The translations under genes were made by a program, and so were the position numbers. DNA of 43,957 nucleotides. Origin: Clostridia bacterium. Its GTDB lineage: Bacteria; Bacillota; Clostridia; Oscillospirales; CAG-272. Every line of letters starts with the position of its first letter. Position 1 is the stretch's first letter. The notes below the pieces were generated by a model. The model was given only the letters and a program-made list of their open reading frames with translations, searched no databases and was not told the origin of the DNA. Of the stretch, positions 7,898 through 17,987 are shown one piece after another. The stretch is taken from NCBI GenBank assembly GCA_017463765.1, contig JAFTON010000105.1:1-43957 (forward strand), read 5' to 3'.

Positions 7898-8506
7898 TTA
7901 TTTGAAAATAAACAGCTGTGTCCAACGATTTCCCGAAACAACGTAGCCAACACCGATATGAGTAAAGGACGGATTCAATATGTTGGCTCTGTGTCCGGGC
8001 GAGTTCATCCACGCATTTACAACTGCCTCGGGAGACTGATATCCCTTAGCAATATTCTCACCTGCGCTTCTGTAGTTTATCCCAAAGTTTTTCATCATAT
8101 TGAAGGGTGAGCCATAGGTGGGGCTGTTGTGTGAAAAATAACCAAGATCCTTCATATCCTGCGACTTATATCTTGCAACTCGGGAAAGCTGCCAATCATG
8201 TGTCAGAGGCTTTAATCCGTTTTCCTTACGGATCTCATTCACAAGTCTGACAACCTCGCTTTCATAAGCCGTAACAGTAGATGATACGGTAGGTATATTT
8301 ATCTTCTGCCCCGGGTAAATCAGATCGTAGTTTTTGATTGAAGGATTAGCAGCATTTATCTCGCTAAGCCCAACCTGATATCTGACAGCAATTTTCCACA
8401 AGCTGTCTCCCTTCACCACCGTATGCGTATCCGATGCTAAGGATTTTACCATAAAGACAGCAAAAAGCATCACCGATAGCAGAAATATACTTAAAACTTT
8501 TTTCAT
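7898..8506 (-). CDS. Secreted LysM-CAP (SCP-like) domain protein
   Basis: A 202-residue protein with an N-terminal signal sequence (about 25 residues ending SLASD), one LysM peptidoglycan-binding domain (residues ~27-72, HTVVKGDSLWKIA to YPGQKINIP), and a CAP domain (~82-202) with the family segments FSHNSPTYG, GENIAKGYQSPEAVVNAWMNSPGHRANIL and IGVGYV. The arrangement matches clostridial SafA/YkwD-like wall proteins, often linked to the spore or cell envelope, but its activity is unknown. A GAGAGG ribosome site precedes ATG. The gene has its own strong promoter and a long structured leader that may control it. The stop lies two bases from the convergent tspO stop. Confidence 0.92.
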   Translation of the reverse strand: MKKVLSIFLLSVMLFAVFMVKSLASDTHTVVKGDSLWKIAVRYQVGLSEINAANPSIKNYDLIYPGQKINIPTVSSTVTAYESEVVRLVNEIRKENGLKPLTHDWQLSRVARYKSQDMKDLGYFSHNSPTYGSPFNMMKNFGINYRSAGENIAKGYQSPEAVVNAWMNSPGHRANILNPSFTHIGVGYVVSGNRWTQLFIFK

Positions 8507-8631
8507 TATTTGTTCCTCTCTTTCTTTTTGTTCTGTCGGCTGAGGCCGACATGACCGTGACTCACTCCCTTCTTATCCCGGAAACAAAAAAGCCGTCGCC
8601 GTTAATGCGACGCGCCAACCGGATTTATTCT
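8507..8631 (-). promoter_or_regulatory. Structured ~125-nt leader of the LysM-CAP gene
   Basis: Between the predicted transcription start (~8631) and the start codon the minus-strand transcript can form three helices. An outer ATCCGG/CCGGGAT pairing has one bulge. An inner GC-rich hairpin (CGTCGC, 7-base loop, GCGACG, extended by GC/GC across a bulged G) is followed by six T residues. A perfect 7-bp hairpin TGTCGGC-CTCA-GCCGACA lies just before the ribosome site. I could not match it to a riboswitch class from memory (c-di-GMP, c-di-AMP, SAM, TPP and FMN consensus cores are absent). Confidence 0.5.
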
Positions 8632-8637
8632 GTAATA

Positions 8638-8666
8638 ATTATACCAAATCTGATAGTAAAAGTCAA
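8638..8666 (-). promoter_or_regulatory. Promoter of the LysM-CAP gene
   Basis: Minus strand TTGACT (8661-8666), 17-base spacer, TATAAT (8638-8643). It sits immediately downstream of the acyltransferase terminator. Confidence 0.85.
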
Positions 8667-8673
8667 ATGCAAT

Positions 8674-8713
8674 ATATGGAAAAGGATAGCTCCCACACGG
8701 TCGCTATCCTTTT
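8674..8713 (-). terminator. Terminator of the acyltransferase gene
   Basis: AAAAGGATAGC (8680-8690) pairs over 11 bp with GCTATCCTTTT (8703-8713). In the minus direction the hairpin is followed by CCATATATT; the A/T ends of the stem supply the U-rich part. It lies 22 bases after the acyltransferase stop. Confidence 0.75.
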
Positions 8714-8735
8714 TATGTTAATTAAAACTAATTTA

Positions 8736-9965
8736 TTATTTATATTTCTCTTCATCCTCGTGCTTAAGACGGAAGGTCGCCTTCAGCGTAAATATCCACT
8801 TCATTACGATTGTAGGATTATCAGGAATGATACGGTATATACTTTCGCCATGCTGAATCTCAAAATATGCTCCGGGACGGAAGGGCAAAATCGGGAATGC
8901 GTGTGTCGGAATCTCCTCGACGTAGGGCTCACCGTTAACTATTCCATCCATAACAAATTTATTGAAATCAAAGCTTATCATCCCCTGACCGATGCGCTCG
9001 TATCTATGCTTTTTCTCGTTAATTGCGTGGATTTCAGCACGTGTCTGATAGAAGAAGTTGGGATGCTCCTTAACAAAATCGTATACAGATTCCTCGATGA
9101 ACGCATGCCAATCGCTTGGATACTTGTATATCGGATCACCGTCACCGACAAGCGAAAGAATTCCGTAATTATCGCTCTTTACGGTATAACCACAGTTCTC
9201 ACAGCAAAGCTTGTTTCTGCCTCTTACCCACATGGTATGCTCACTCTTGCAGGATGGGCACATATAAAGAACGTGCTCGAGTCCTTCTACGTTATCGCCG
9301 TTCTTGTAGTAAATCTTCTCTTCCTCGTTGTGCCTGTACGCATCAAAGGAAAGATGCTCGTTAACAAGTGCCTCTGCCTCCTCGTCGGAAAGTGCCGAAA
9401 ATTCCTCCTTTGAAGCAAGCTTATAAAGCTCTATTGTAATTTTGCCACGGCGCTTTACCCTCGCCCACTTTGGATTAGTAAGATAAGTACCGTTTACACG
9501 GGCAACGTATACGTCTGCCTTAAACCACTTAAGCACCTTAGCCGTAGCAAGTGGAATCGGAGTCGAAGAACCACTTTCAGTCATGAGTCCTGCAGGATAC
9601 AGCATAAGTGGCTCGTCATGATCCAGCACAGCCTTCATTCTGCGCATATCAAGCGCGCTGGTCTGGAACTGATTCTTACCGATAGCACCACACATTTCCA
9701 TAAGAGGAGCGATCGGAAGTGACTGCATCATAGCTTTACTTACAACAAAATGAGTCTTTGCAGGAGCAACAACATATCCGGGAAGAACATCAATTATAGA
9801 TTCATGATTGGCAATAATTACACATCTGCCTGTTTTTCCCTTCAGATCGTTACGAACAACCTCAACGTTATAAATAAATCTACATAAAAACCGTGAGATT
9901 CCCTTTGCGATTGAAAAGAGAAAACGGTTGGGATGTCTGAATGATTTTTTGCTTTTCTTTTTCAC
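8736..9965 (-). CDS. PlsC-like lysophospholipid acyltransferase with C-terminal zinc ribbon
   Basis: The start is a GTG with AAGGAC upstream. Residues ~35-200 form a PlsC-type acyltransferase with the HX4D motif NHESIID (His54, Asp59). Block III reads YPAGLMTESG rather than the usual F-P-E-G-T-R, so the canonical Glu is Ala. After this, residues ~236-258 contain CPSC and CENC pairs forming an evident zinc ribbon, followed by ~150 residues of unknown fold (409 in total, against ~200-250 for ordinary PlsC). Acyl transfer to lysophosphatidate or a related acceptor at the membrane is expected from the family; the role of the zinc ribbon half is unknown. It lies downstream of the gpmI terminator and has no convincing promoter of its own. 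Confidence 0.85.
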   Translation of the reverse strand: MKKKSKKSFRHPNRFLFSIAKGISRFLCRFIYNVEVVRNDLKGKTGRCVIIANHESIIDVLPGYVVAPAKTHFVVSKAMMQSLPIAPLMEMCGAIGKNQFQTSALDMRRMKAVLDHDEPLMLYPAGLMTESGSSTPIPLATAKVLKWFKADVYVARVNGTYLTNPKWARVKRRGKITIELYKLASKEEFSALSDEEAEALVNEHLSFDAYRHNEEEKIYYKNGDNVEGLEHVLYMCPSCKSEHTMWVRGRNKLCCENCGYTVKSDNYGILSLVGDGDPIYKYPSDWHAFIEESVYDFVKEHPNFFYQTRAEIHAINEKKHRYERIGQGMISFDFNKFVMDGIVNGEPYVEEIPTHAFPILPFRPGAYFEIQHGESIYRIIPDNPTIVMKWIFTLKATFRLKHEDEEKYK

Positions 9966-10024
9966 TATAAAGTCCTTCTTTTAAAGATAATAAACCTATA
10001 ATAATGGTATAACATAAAATAAAG

Positions 10025-10063
10025 TTAAAATAAAAGGCGCTGAAGCTATTAACAACAGCGCCT
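10025..10063 (-). terminator. Terminator of gpmI
   Basis: AGGCGCTG (10035-10042) pairs with CAGCGCCT (10056-10063) and is followed on the minus strand by TTTTATTTTAACTTT. Confidence 0.85.
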
Positions 10064-10093
10064 AATAAAAAACAATTATTAGTAATTTACCGA

Positions 10094-11749
10094 TTATTTG
10101 AAATCAATAACAGACTCGTCCCACATTTCGGGAGCCTCATATCCAAGAAGGTTTACGGTAGTTGCAGCTACGTTGGAAAGTCCAAAATCGCTTCTGCCCT
10201 GTTTTAAGGTATACTTATCTGCATAATTGTTGTCATACACAATAAAGGGAACGGGATTGAGAGTATGGCTGGTCTTTGCCTTGGGAGTACCGTCCTTGTT
10301 AAGCTTAGGAGCCTTTGTCTTCTTATCAATCTCATACATCTCATCGGCGTTACCGTGGTCTGCAGTGATGAGGGCTACGGCACCAACCTCGTCACAAACC
10401 TTAAGAATTCTTGCGAGCTGAAGATCAAGAGCCTCCATCGAACACTCTGTAGCGAGGAAGGAGCCGGTATGGCCTACCATATCACCGTTGGGGAAATTAA
10501 CTCGAATATACTTGTACTCGCCACTTCTGAGGCACTCGATAAGCTTGTCGGTGATCTCAGCGCACTTCATCCAGGGTCTCTCCTCAAAGGGAACGATGTC
10601 CGAAGGAATCTCTACATAAGTTTCAAGCTCCTCAGAGAACTTGCCCGACTTATTACCGTTCCAGAAATAGGTAACGTGACCGTACTTCTGAGTCTCGGAA
10701 ATAGCAAGCATCTTAACCCCTGCAGAAACAAGGTACTCAGTCATGGTGTTGGTAATCTCGGGGGGAGAAACAAGATAACGGCTGGGAATATGAAGGTCGC
10801 CATCATACTCAAGCATACCAGCATAAAGAACCTTAGGTGCGCGAACTCTGTCAAACTTATCAAAATCCTCGCCAGATTCAAAGGCTTTGGAAATCTCGAT
10901 AGCACGGTCACCACGGAAGTTGTAGAATATAACGCTGTCGCCGTCGTTAATAGTACCAACAGGTGCGCCATCCTTCGCAATCACGAAGGGAGGAAGATCC
11001 TGGTCGATAACCTTAAGCTCTGCTCTGTAGGTATTGATAGCCTCCTCTGCAGATGCAAACTGTCTGCCCTCACCAAGCACATGAGTCTTCCAGCCAAGCT
11101 CAACCATAGACCAGTTAGCCTCGTATCTGTCCATGGTAACCTGCATTCTGCCACCACCCGATGCGATAGCAATATCAAAATCATCGCTTCTGATGCTGTT
11201 AAGGAAAGCCTCAAAAGGAAGAACGTAATCAAGCGCACTTGTCTCACCAACGTCACGACCGTCGAGAAGGATATGAAGTCTTACTCTCTTAACACCGTCA
11301 GCCTTCGCTCTGTTAATAAGCGCAGTAAGATGATCGATATGTGAGTGAACGTTTCCGTCAGAGAAAAGGCCGATGAAATGAAGGGTGGAATTGTTATCCT
11401 TAACTCCGTTTGTAAGAGCATTCCAGGTATCAGAAGTAAAAATCTTACCACTCTCAATCGACTGAGAAACAAGCTTCGCTCCCTGAGCAAATACCTGACC
11501 GGATCCGAGTGCGTTATGTCCTACCTCAGAGTTACCCATATCGTCATCACTGGGAAGACCCACAGCCGTACCGTGTGCCTTCAGAGGAATCATGGGATAG
11601 TTCTTCATAAGCATATCGAGAGTAGGTGTGTGAGCAGCAGCAATAGCATTTGCACCGTTATCGGGAGCAATACCAACGCCATCCATAACTATTGTGAGAA
11701 GAGGGCCCTTTACACCCTCGAATTTTGTAGATTTATTAAGCTTAGCCAT
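10094..11749 (-). CDS. gpmI: 2,3-bisphosphoglycerate-independent phosphoglycerate mutase
   Basis: This 551-residue enzyme interconverts 3- and 2-phosphoglycerate in glycolysis using two manganese ions. The metal motif MDGVG (Asp23) and the phospho-serine motif MGNSEVGHN (Ser74) are intact, as are the FIGLFSDGNVHSH, HILLDGRDVG and TADHGNADEM segments. It is about 40 residues longer than the classical ~510, with extra residues near the C-terminus (DKKTKAPKLNKDGTPKAKTSH), a form seen in clostridial members. It lies only 25 bases downstream of the topoisomerase-like gene, has a modest AAGG ribosome site, and is probably transcribed with it. Confidence 0.96.
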   Translation of the reverse strand: MAKLNKSTKFEGVKGPLLTIVMDGVGIAPDNGANAIAAAHTPTLDMLMKNYPMIPLKAHGTAVGLPSDDDMGNSEVGHNALGSGQVFAQGAKLVSQSIESGKIFTSDTWNALTNGVKDNNSTLHFIGLFSDGNVHSHIDHLTALINRAKADGVKRVRLHILLDGRDVGETSALDYVLPFEAFLNSIRSDDFDIAIASGGGRMQVTMDRYEANWSMVELGWKTHVLGEGRQFASAEEAINTYRAELKVIDQDLPPFVIAKDGAPVGTINDGDSVIFYNFRGDRAIEISKAFESGEDFDKFDRVRAPKVLYAGMLEYDGDLHIPSRYLVSPPEITNTMTEYLVSAGVKMLAISETQKYGHVTYFWNGNKSGKFSEELETYVEIPSDIVPFEERPWMKCAEITDKLIECLRSGEYKYIRVNFPNGDMVGHTGSFLATECSMEALDLQLARILKVCDEVGAVALITADHGNADEMYEIDKKTKAPKLNKDGTPKAKTSHTLNPVPFIVYDNNYADKYTLKQGRSDFGLSNVAATTVNLLGYEAPEMWDESVIDFK

Positions 11750-11774
11750 TTTTTCTTAACCTTTCACGTTTTAA

Positions 11775-13769
11775 TTATATATCGGCATCCTTGATGTAAA
11801 GATGACCGTAATCGGTAATAAACTTCTTTCTCTCCTGCAATGCATCACCGAGGAGAACGTCGAACATTTTTGCTGTTTCAGCAGCATCTGTGGGAGTTAC
11901 TGCAATCAGACGACGTGTCTGAGGACACATAGTAGTACGCCACATCATCTCAGGCTCGTTTTCACCAAGACCTTTTGATCTCTGAAGGGTATACTTCTTA
12001 CCACCAAGCTTTGAAAGTATCTCGGTTTTTTCAAACTCGTTATATGCAAAATAGGTTTCGCCACCCGAGGTTATCTCAAAAAGAGGCGACTCGGCAATGA
12101 ATATCTTTCCCTTCTCTATAAGGGTAGGAAGAAGCCTGTAGAACATTGTAAGAAGCAACGTTCTGATCTGGAAGCCATCCTCGTCTGCATCGGTACAGAT
12201 AATAATCTTGTTCCACTTCATAAGACTGTAGTCAAAGGTTGCAAGATCACTCTTCTTACCCGTTTTAACCTCAACACCACAACCGATAACCTTAAGAAGA
12301 TCAACGATAATATCGCTTGCAAATATCTTATCATAGCTGGACTTCATACAGTTAAGGGTCTTACCTCTTACGGGAATTATCGCCTGGAATTCGGCATTTC
12401 TGCCAAGCTTACAGCTTGACATAGCAGAATCACCCTCTACTATATAAACCTCTCTGAGCGAAGCATCCTTTGAACGACATGGAACGAACTTTTCAACTCG
12501 GTTGGAAACGTCCATCGTGCCGGTAAGCTTCTTTTTGATATCAACCTTAGTTTTCTCGGCTGTCTCTCTCGCCTTCTTGTTGATAAGAACCTGATTTGCA
12601 ATTATTCCTGCGCTTGTCGCGTTTTCGGTAAGATATATTTCGAGATTGGTCTTGATAAACTCTGTAAGAGTTTTCTGAATAAAGGAGTTTGTAATCGCCT
12701 TCTTGGTCTGGTTTTCATAAGACGTCTGAGTTGACGCCGAATTGATAACGATTACAAGGTTGTCAGCAATATCTGCGAAGCTGACTTTGGATTCATTTTT
12801 CGCCTTCTTATTGTGTGTCTTAACGTATTTATCTATAACTGCACTGAAAGCGTTTCTCACAGCCTTATCAGGAGCTCCTCCGTATTCAAGATAGGATGAG
12901 TTGTGATAATACTCGGTTGCGCCGGCCTTAGCAAAGCAGAATACTATCTCAGCCTTTACCTTGTAATCCGGAAGATCATCTCGGTCGCGTCCCTTGGTCT
13001 CAAAGCTCCAGCTTACAGGCGAGGTCATTGCGATACCGTCGGTAAACTCTATAAGATAATCAAGTATTCCATGCTCGTAGTAATACTCGGTTCTGTCAAA
13101 CTTGCCATTCTCATTTTCCACCTCAAGAACAAATCTGACACCTGCGTTAACACATGCCTGACGACGAAGTGTGGATGCAATAAACTCCACCGGAATGTCA
13201 ATCTCCTTGAACACAGAAAGGTCGGGACGCCATTTTATAATGGTTCCACGCTTCTTCATTCCTGCCTGAAGGTCAACAACCTTAAGCTCGGTATCTACGA
13301 CTCCACTCTTGAAATGAATCTCGGAAAGAGTTTTTCCGTTATAAGAATAAACGTCCATATACTCAGAGGTATACTGAGTGGAGGTTGCACCGAGACCGTT
13401 AATGCCGAGCGAGAACTCATATGCTGCATCCCCGTCGTTGTTGTCGTATTTACCACCTGCATAAAGCTCGCAGAATACAAGCTCCCAGTTCCATCTCTGC
13501 TCTTTTTCATTATATCCAAGAGGAACACCTCGTCCGAAGTCCTCTACCTCTATTGAGAGATCCCTGAATTTCTTAACAATTATTTTGTCGCCGTAGCCTT
13601 CCCTGGCCTCGTCGACAGAGTTAGCAAGAATTTCTATAAACGAGTGCTGACAACCGATAAGATCGTCCGAGCCGAATATTACCGAGGGCTTTCTTCTTAC
13701 TCTTTCGGCACCCTGAAGACTCTTTATACTTTGATCGTCATACTCTTTTTTTACTTTCCTTGTTGCCAC
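11775..13769 (-). CDS. Type IIA topoisomerase ATPase/TOPRIM subunit (GyrB/ParE-like)
   Basis: The start is assigned to GTG at 13767-13769, which has GGAGGG upstream; the open frame extends 29 codons further without a ribosome site. The 664 residues include the GHKL ATPase (Glu46 and Asn50 in FIEILANSVDEA, DFGRGVPLGY, and GINGLGATST in place of the usual GLHGVGAS), the transducer region, and a TOPRIM domain with EGDSA and DADEDG. The ending RSKGLGENEPEMMWRTTM is typical. Substitutions in motifs (GINGLGATS, DADEDG for DADVDG, NSVDEAREG) mark it as divergent from the housekeeping GyrB. No gyrA/parC-type gene is adjacent. It presumably forms a DNA strand-passing enzyme with a subunit encoded elsewhere. 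Perfect promoter upstream. Confidence 0.9.
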   Translation of the reverse strand: MATRKVKKEYDDQSIKSLQGAERVRRKPSVIFGSDDLIGCQHSFIEILANSVDEAREGYGDKIIVKKFRDLSIEVEDFGRGVPLGYNEKEQRWNWELVFCELYAGGKYDNNDGDAAYEFSLGINGLGATSTQYTSEYMDVYSYNGKTLSEIHFKSGVVDTELKVVDLQAGMKKRGTIIKWRPDLSVFKEIDIPVEFIASTLRRQACVNAGVRFVLEVENENGKFDRTEYYYEHGILDYLIEFTDGIAMTSPVSWSFETKGRDRDDLPDYKVKAEIVFCFAKAGATEYYHNSSYLEYGGAPDKAVRNAFSAVIDKYVKTHNKKAKNESKVSFADIADNLVIVINSASTQTSYENQTKKAITNSFIQKTLTEFIKTNLEIYLTENATSAGIIANQVLINKKARETAEKTKVDIKKKLTGTMDVSNRVEKFVPCRSKDASLREVYIVEGDSAMSSCKLGRNAEFQAIIPVRGKTLNCMKSSYDKIFASDIIVDLLKVIGCGVEVKTGKKSDLATFDYSLMKWNKIIICTDADEDGFQIRTLLLTMFYRLLPTLIEKGKIFIAESPLFEITSGGETYFAYNEFEKTEILSKLGGKKYTLQRSKGLGENEPEMMWRTTMCPQTRRLIAVTPTDAAETAKMFDVLLGDALQERKKFITDYGHLYIKDADI

Positions 13770-13799
13770 AATTATCCCTCCAATTTTTTTCCAGTGTAT

Positions 13800-13828
13800 A
13801 TTATAACACGCATAAATTAATTTGTCAA
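13800..13828 (-). promoter_or_regulatory. Promoter of the topoisomerase-gpmI operon
   Basis: Minus strand TTGACA (13823-13828), 17-base spacer, TATAAT (13800-13805). It is divergent from the rluD-type promoter 22 bases away. Confidence 0.87.
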
Positions 13829-13849
13829 GAAAGAAAAGGAGGCTATTGC

Positions 13850-13878
13850 TTGACATTTTATCTCTGAAATGATATACT
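13850..13878 (+). promoter_or_regulatory. Promoter of the RluD-like gene, apparently leaderless
   Basis: TTGACA (13850-13855), 17-base spacer, TATACT (13873-13878). The start codon ATG begins at 13885, six bases after the -10 element, so the expected transcription start coincides with the A of ATG. Confidence 0.8.
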
Positions 13879-13884
13879 TGCAGT

Positions 13885-14712
13885 ATGGAAAAGATTTTTG
13901 ATGTTTATGCATGCGACGACAGACTGCCTACCGATATGAAGAGCTTTCTGTACTCTCACGGGCTGTCGGTTACGTTAGTAAAAAAGGCTAAGCACGGTGG
14001 TATATTTCTGAACGGAACGGTTGTTACCGTACGCGCTACCGTCAACCCGGGCGATCGAGTAGAAATATATCTCAAAGAGGAAAAAAGCGAGGGAATACCA
14101 CCTATGGATATTCCCTTAAACGTGCTCTATGAGGATGATGATATTCTCGCAGTGGATAAGCCAACGAATATGCCCACCCATCCGTCGAAAGGCAACAATC
14201 TCCCTACCCTAGCCAATGCCGTAATGGGATATTTCGGTGGTGATTTTGTATTTCGCTCGGTAAACCGTCTGGACAGGGATACCTCGGGTGTAGTTATTAT
14301 TGCGAAAAATCAGATAAGTGCTTCTGCCCTGTCATCATCTATGAAAAAAGGATTATGGCATAAGAAGTATCACGCAATAATAGATGGGTGTCCAAGTGTT
14401 AAGGAAGGAAGGATCGATGCCCCGATTGAGCGAATTGAAGAAGGAAATATAAAGCGTACTGTACGCCCCGACGGCAAGCGTGCAACAACCGATTATCGTG
14501 TTATACAGGAGTATGAAGACTGCTCACTTTGCGAGATCATCCTGCTTACCGGTAGGACTCATCAGATACGCGTACACATGGCGCACATAGGTCATCCGTT
14601 GCGTTCAGACTTTCTTTACGGCACAAAAAGCGAGGCAGAATACTTTCTCCGATGCGTAGAGATATCATTTCCACATCCGAGAACCCAAGAGATCATTGTA
14701 ATCAAGGCATAA
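13885..14712 (+). CDS. RluD/RluA-family pseudouridine synthase with N-terminal S4 domain
   Basis: The 275-residue protein has an S4-like RNA-binding segment (~residues 12-62, with HGGIFLNGTVV and NPGDRVEIYL) and the pseudouridine synthase core with catalytic Asp130 in NRLDRDTSGVVI, plus the later GRTHQIRVHM motif. It isomerises uridine in ribosomal or transfer RNA; the target uridine cannot be deduced. An in-frame TGA just upstream forces initiation at this ATG or later, and no ribosome site precedes it, consistent with a leaderless mRNA. GGAGG at 13838-13842 is upstream of the promoter and so is not its site. It is convergent with ligA through a shared terminator. Confidence 0.93.
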   Translation: MEKIFDVYACDDRLPTDMKSFLYSHGLSVTLVKKAKHGGIFLNGTVVTVRATVNPGDRVEIYLKEEKSEGIPPMDIPLNVLYEDDDILAVDKPTNMPTHPSKGNNLPTLANAVMGYFGGDFVFRSVNRLDRDTSGVVIIAKNQISASALSSSMKKGLWHKKYHAIIDGCPSVKEGRIDAPIERIEEGNIKRTVRPDGKRATTDYRVIQEYEDCSLCEIILLTGRTHQIRVHMAHIGHPLRSDFLYGTKSEAEYFLRCVEISFPHPRTQEIIVIKA

Positions 14713-14717
14713 GAAAA

Positions 14718-14761
14718 CACCGATTTTGCAAGGCTAAATTTGCAAGACCGGTGCTTTTTTT
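14718..14761. terminator. Shared bidirectional terminator between rluD-like gene and ligA
   Basis: CACCGATTTTGCAA (14718-14731) pairs with TTGCAAGACCGGTG (14740-14753) over 14 positions with one mismatch and one G-U, followed by a T7 tract on the plus strand. In the minus direction it lies just after the ligA stop. Confidence 0.8.
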
Positions 14762-14766
14762 ATTGT

Positions 14767-16803
<2,037 letters not shown>

Positions 16804-16814
16804 TTACTGTTTTT

Positions 16815-16843
16815 ATTTTATCATGCTAAAGCCGATTTGTCAA
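16815..16843 (-). promoter_or_regulatory. ligA promoter
   Basis: Minus strand TTGACA (16838-16843), 17-base spacer, TAAAAT (16815-16820). Confidence 0.8.
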
Positions 16844-16936
16844 GGCGAAGTTTTTTTGAATAACCGATGTTTTTGTTATTCATTTTCAGCTTTTTTATTT
16901 CCTTATTTTTCATGCAAAATGAATTTAAAAAAGGGA

Positions 16937-16964
16937 TTGACATTCACTAAAATCAGAGTATAAT
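16937..16964 (+). promoter_or_regulatory. Promoter of the YitT-family gene
   Basis: TTGACA (16937-16942), 16-base spacer, TATAAT (16959-16964), about 45 bases before the start codon. Confidence 0.8.
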
Positions 16965-17010
16965 TATTTTAGAATTAATTTTATCTTTTCCCAATTAAGA
17001 AGGACTTGTT

Positions 17011-17892
17011 ATGAAGAAGAATCTGCCTGATATAAAGACCTTTGCATTTATGAATCTCGGCATTTTTCTGCTCGCTGCAGGCATCTATTTTTTCAAGACA
17101 CCTAACGGCTTTGCTACCGGAGGCGTAAGTGGTATATCCATTATTTTAAAAAATATTTTCGGTTGGTCGCCTGCTATTTGCATGCTGATAATAAACGTTA
17201 TTCTGCTTATTTTCGGAGTAATCGTTCTCGGCAAGGAGTGTGGAGGTCTGACTATTTACTGTTCTCTTGCTTTCTCATTGTTAACCTGGATTTTTGAGAA
17301 GCTTGTTCCACTCTCCTCCCCACTTACAAATTTCCCCCTTTTAGAGTTGGTTTACGCGGTACTTCTGACCGGTATAGGCTCTGCTATCATTTTCAAATGT
17401 AAGGCTTCCTCGGGTGGAACAGATATTGTAGCGCTCGTTCTGAAAAAATATACCAGCATGAACGTTGGAACAGCTCTTCTCTGCTCTGACTTTCTTATAG
17501 CTGCCTTTACTTTTATTAAATGGAACGGTGATGGCAGCATTGCTTTTAATCCCGAGACGGGTTTGTTTACTATGCTCGGTCTGTTTGCAAAGGTATTCGT
17601 TGTGGACGATATCATCGACTCAATAAATATGTGTAAATCATTCACCATTATTACCACCAAGCCTGATGAGATTACCCAGTACATAATGCGTGACATTCGC
17701 CACGGTGTGACAACCTACGGTGCAAAGGGTGCATATACCGGTGCCGATAAAACGGTAATAATTACCGTTTGCCGTCGAGCTGAAGCAATAAAGCTGCGTC
17801 GAAGAGTCCTTGCTATTGATCCCGAGGCCTTTATTATCATTACCAAAACAAGCGAAATTATGGGTAAAGGCTTCAGAGATAATACAAATTAA
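17011..17892 (+). CDS. YitT-family membrane protein (DUF161/DUF2179)
   Basis: The 293-residue protein has five to six membrane helices in its first two thirds, with the family phrases FFKTPNGFATGGVSGISIIL and FKCKASSGGTDIVALVLKKY, followed by a soluble DUF2179 domain (~residues 205-290: FTIITTKPDEITQYIM, HGVTTYGAKGAYTGADKTVI, IDPEAFIIITKTSEIMGKGF). The biochemical role of YitT proteins is not established; they are thought to be transporters. AAGGAC precedes ATG. It is monocistronic, with its own promoter and a terminator. Confidence 0.93.
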   Translation: MKKNLPDIKTFAFMNLGIFLLAAGIYFFKTPNGFATGGVSGISIILKNIFGWSPAICMLIINVILLIFGVIVLGKECGGLTIYCSLAFSLLTWIFEKLVPLSSPLTNFPLLELVYAVLLTGIGSAIIFKCKASSGGTDIVALVLKKYTSMNVGTALLCSDFLIAAFTFIKWNGDGSIAFNPETGLFTMLGLFAKVFVVDDIIDSINMCKSFTIITTKPDEITQYIMRDIRHGVTTYGAKGAYTGADKTVIITVCRRAEAIKLRRRVLAIDPEAFIIITKTSEIMGKGFRDNTN

Positions 17893-17900
17893 TATTATTT

Positions 17901-17932
17901 AAGGCAGAGGCTTTTTGTGCCCCTGCCTTTTT
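17901..17932. terminator. Terminator between the YitT and transporter genes
   Basis: AAGGCAG (17901-17907) pairs with CTGCCTT (17923-17929), with an inner GGC/GCC pairing, followed by a T tract. It likely serves both convergent genes. Confidence 0.8.
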
Positions 17933-17987
17933 CGTTAGGTTGTTTTTGTTGGATTAAACCTGAATATAGCAGCCCCCGTCTATGTTA

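Noticed and set aside
8667..9413. 248-codon plus-strand frame over the acyltransferase
   Set aside because: Antisense shadow without ribosome site; the zinc-ribbon acyltransferase is well supported on the minus strand.
10265..11344. 359-codon plus-strand open frame antisense to gpmI
   Set aside because: gpmI is unmistakable on the other strand; the antisense translation has a low-complexity look and no motifs.
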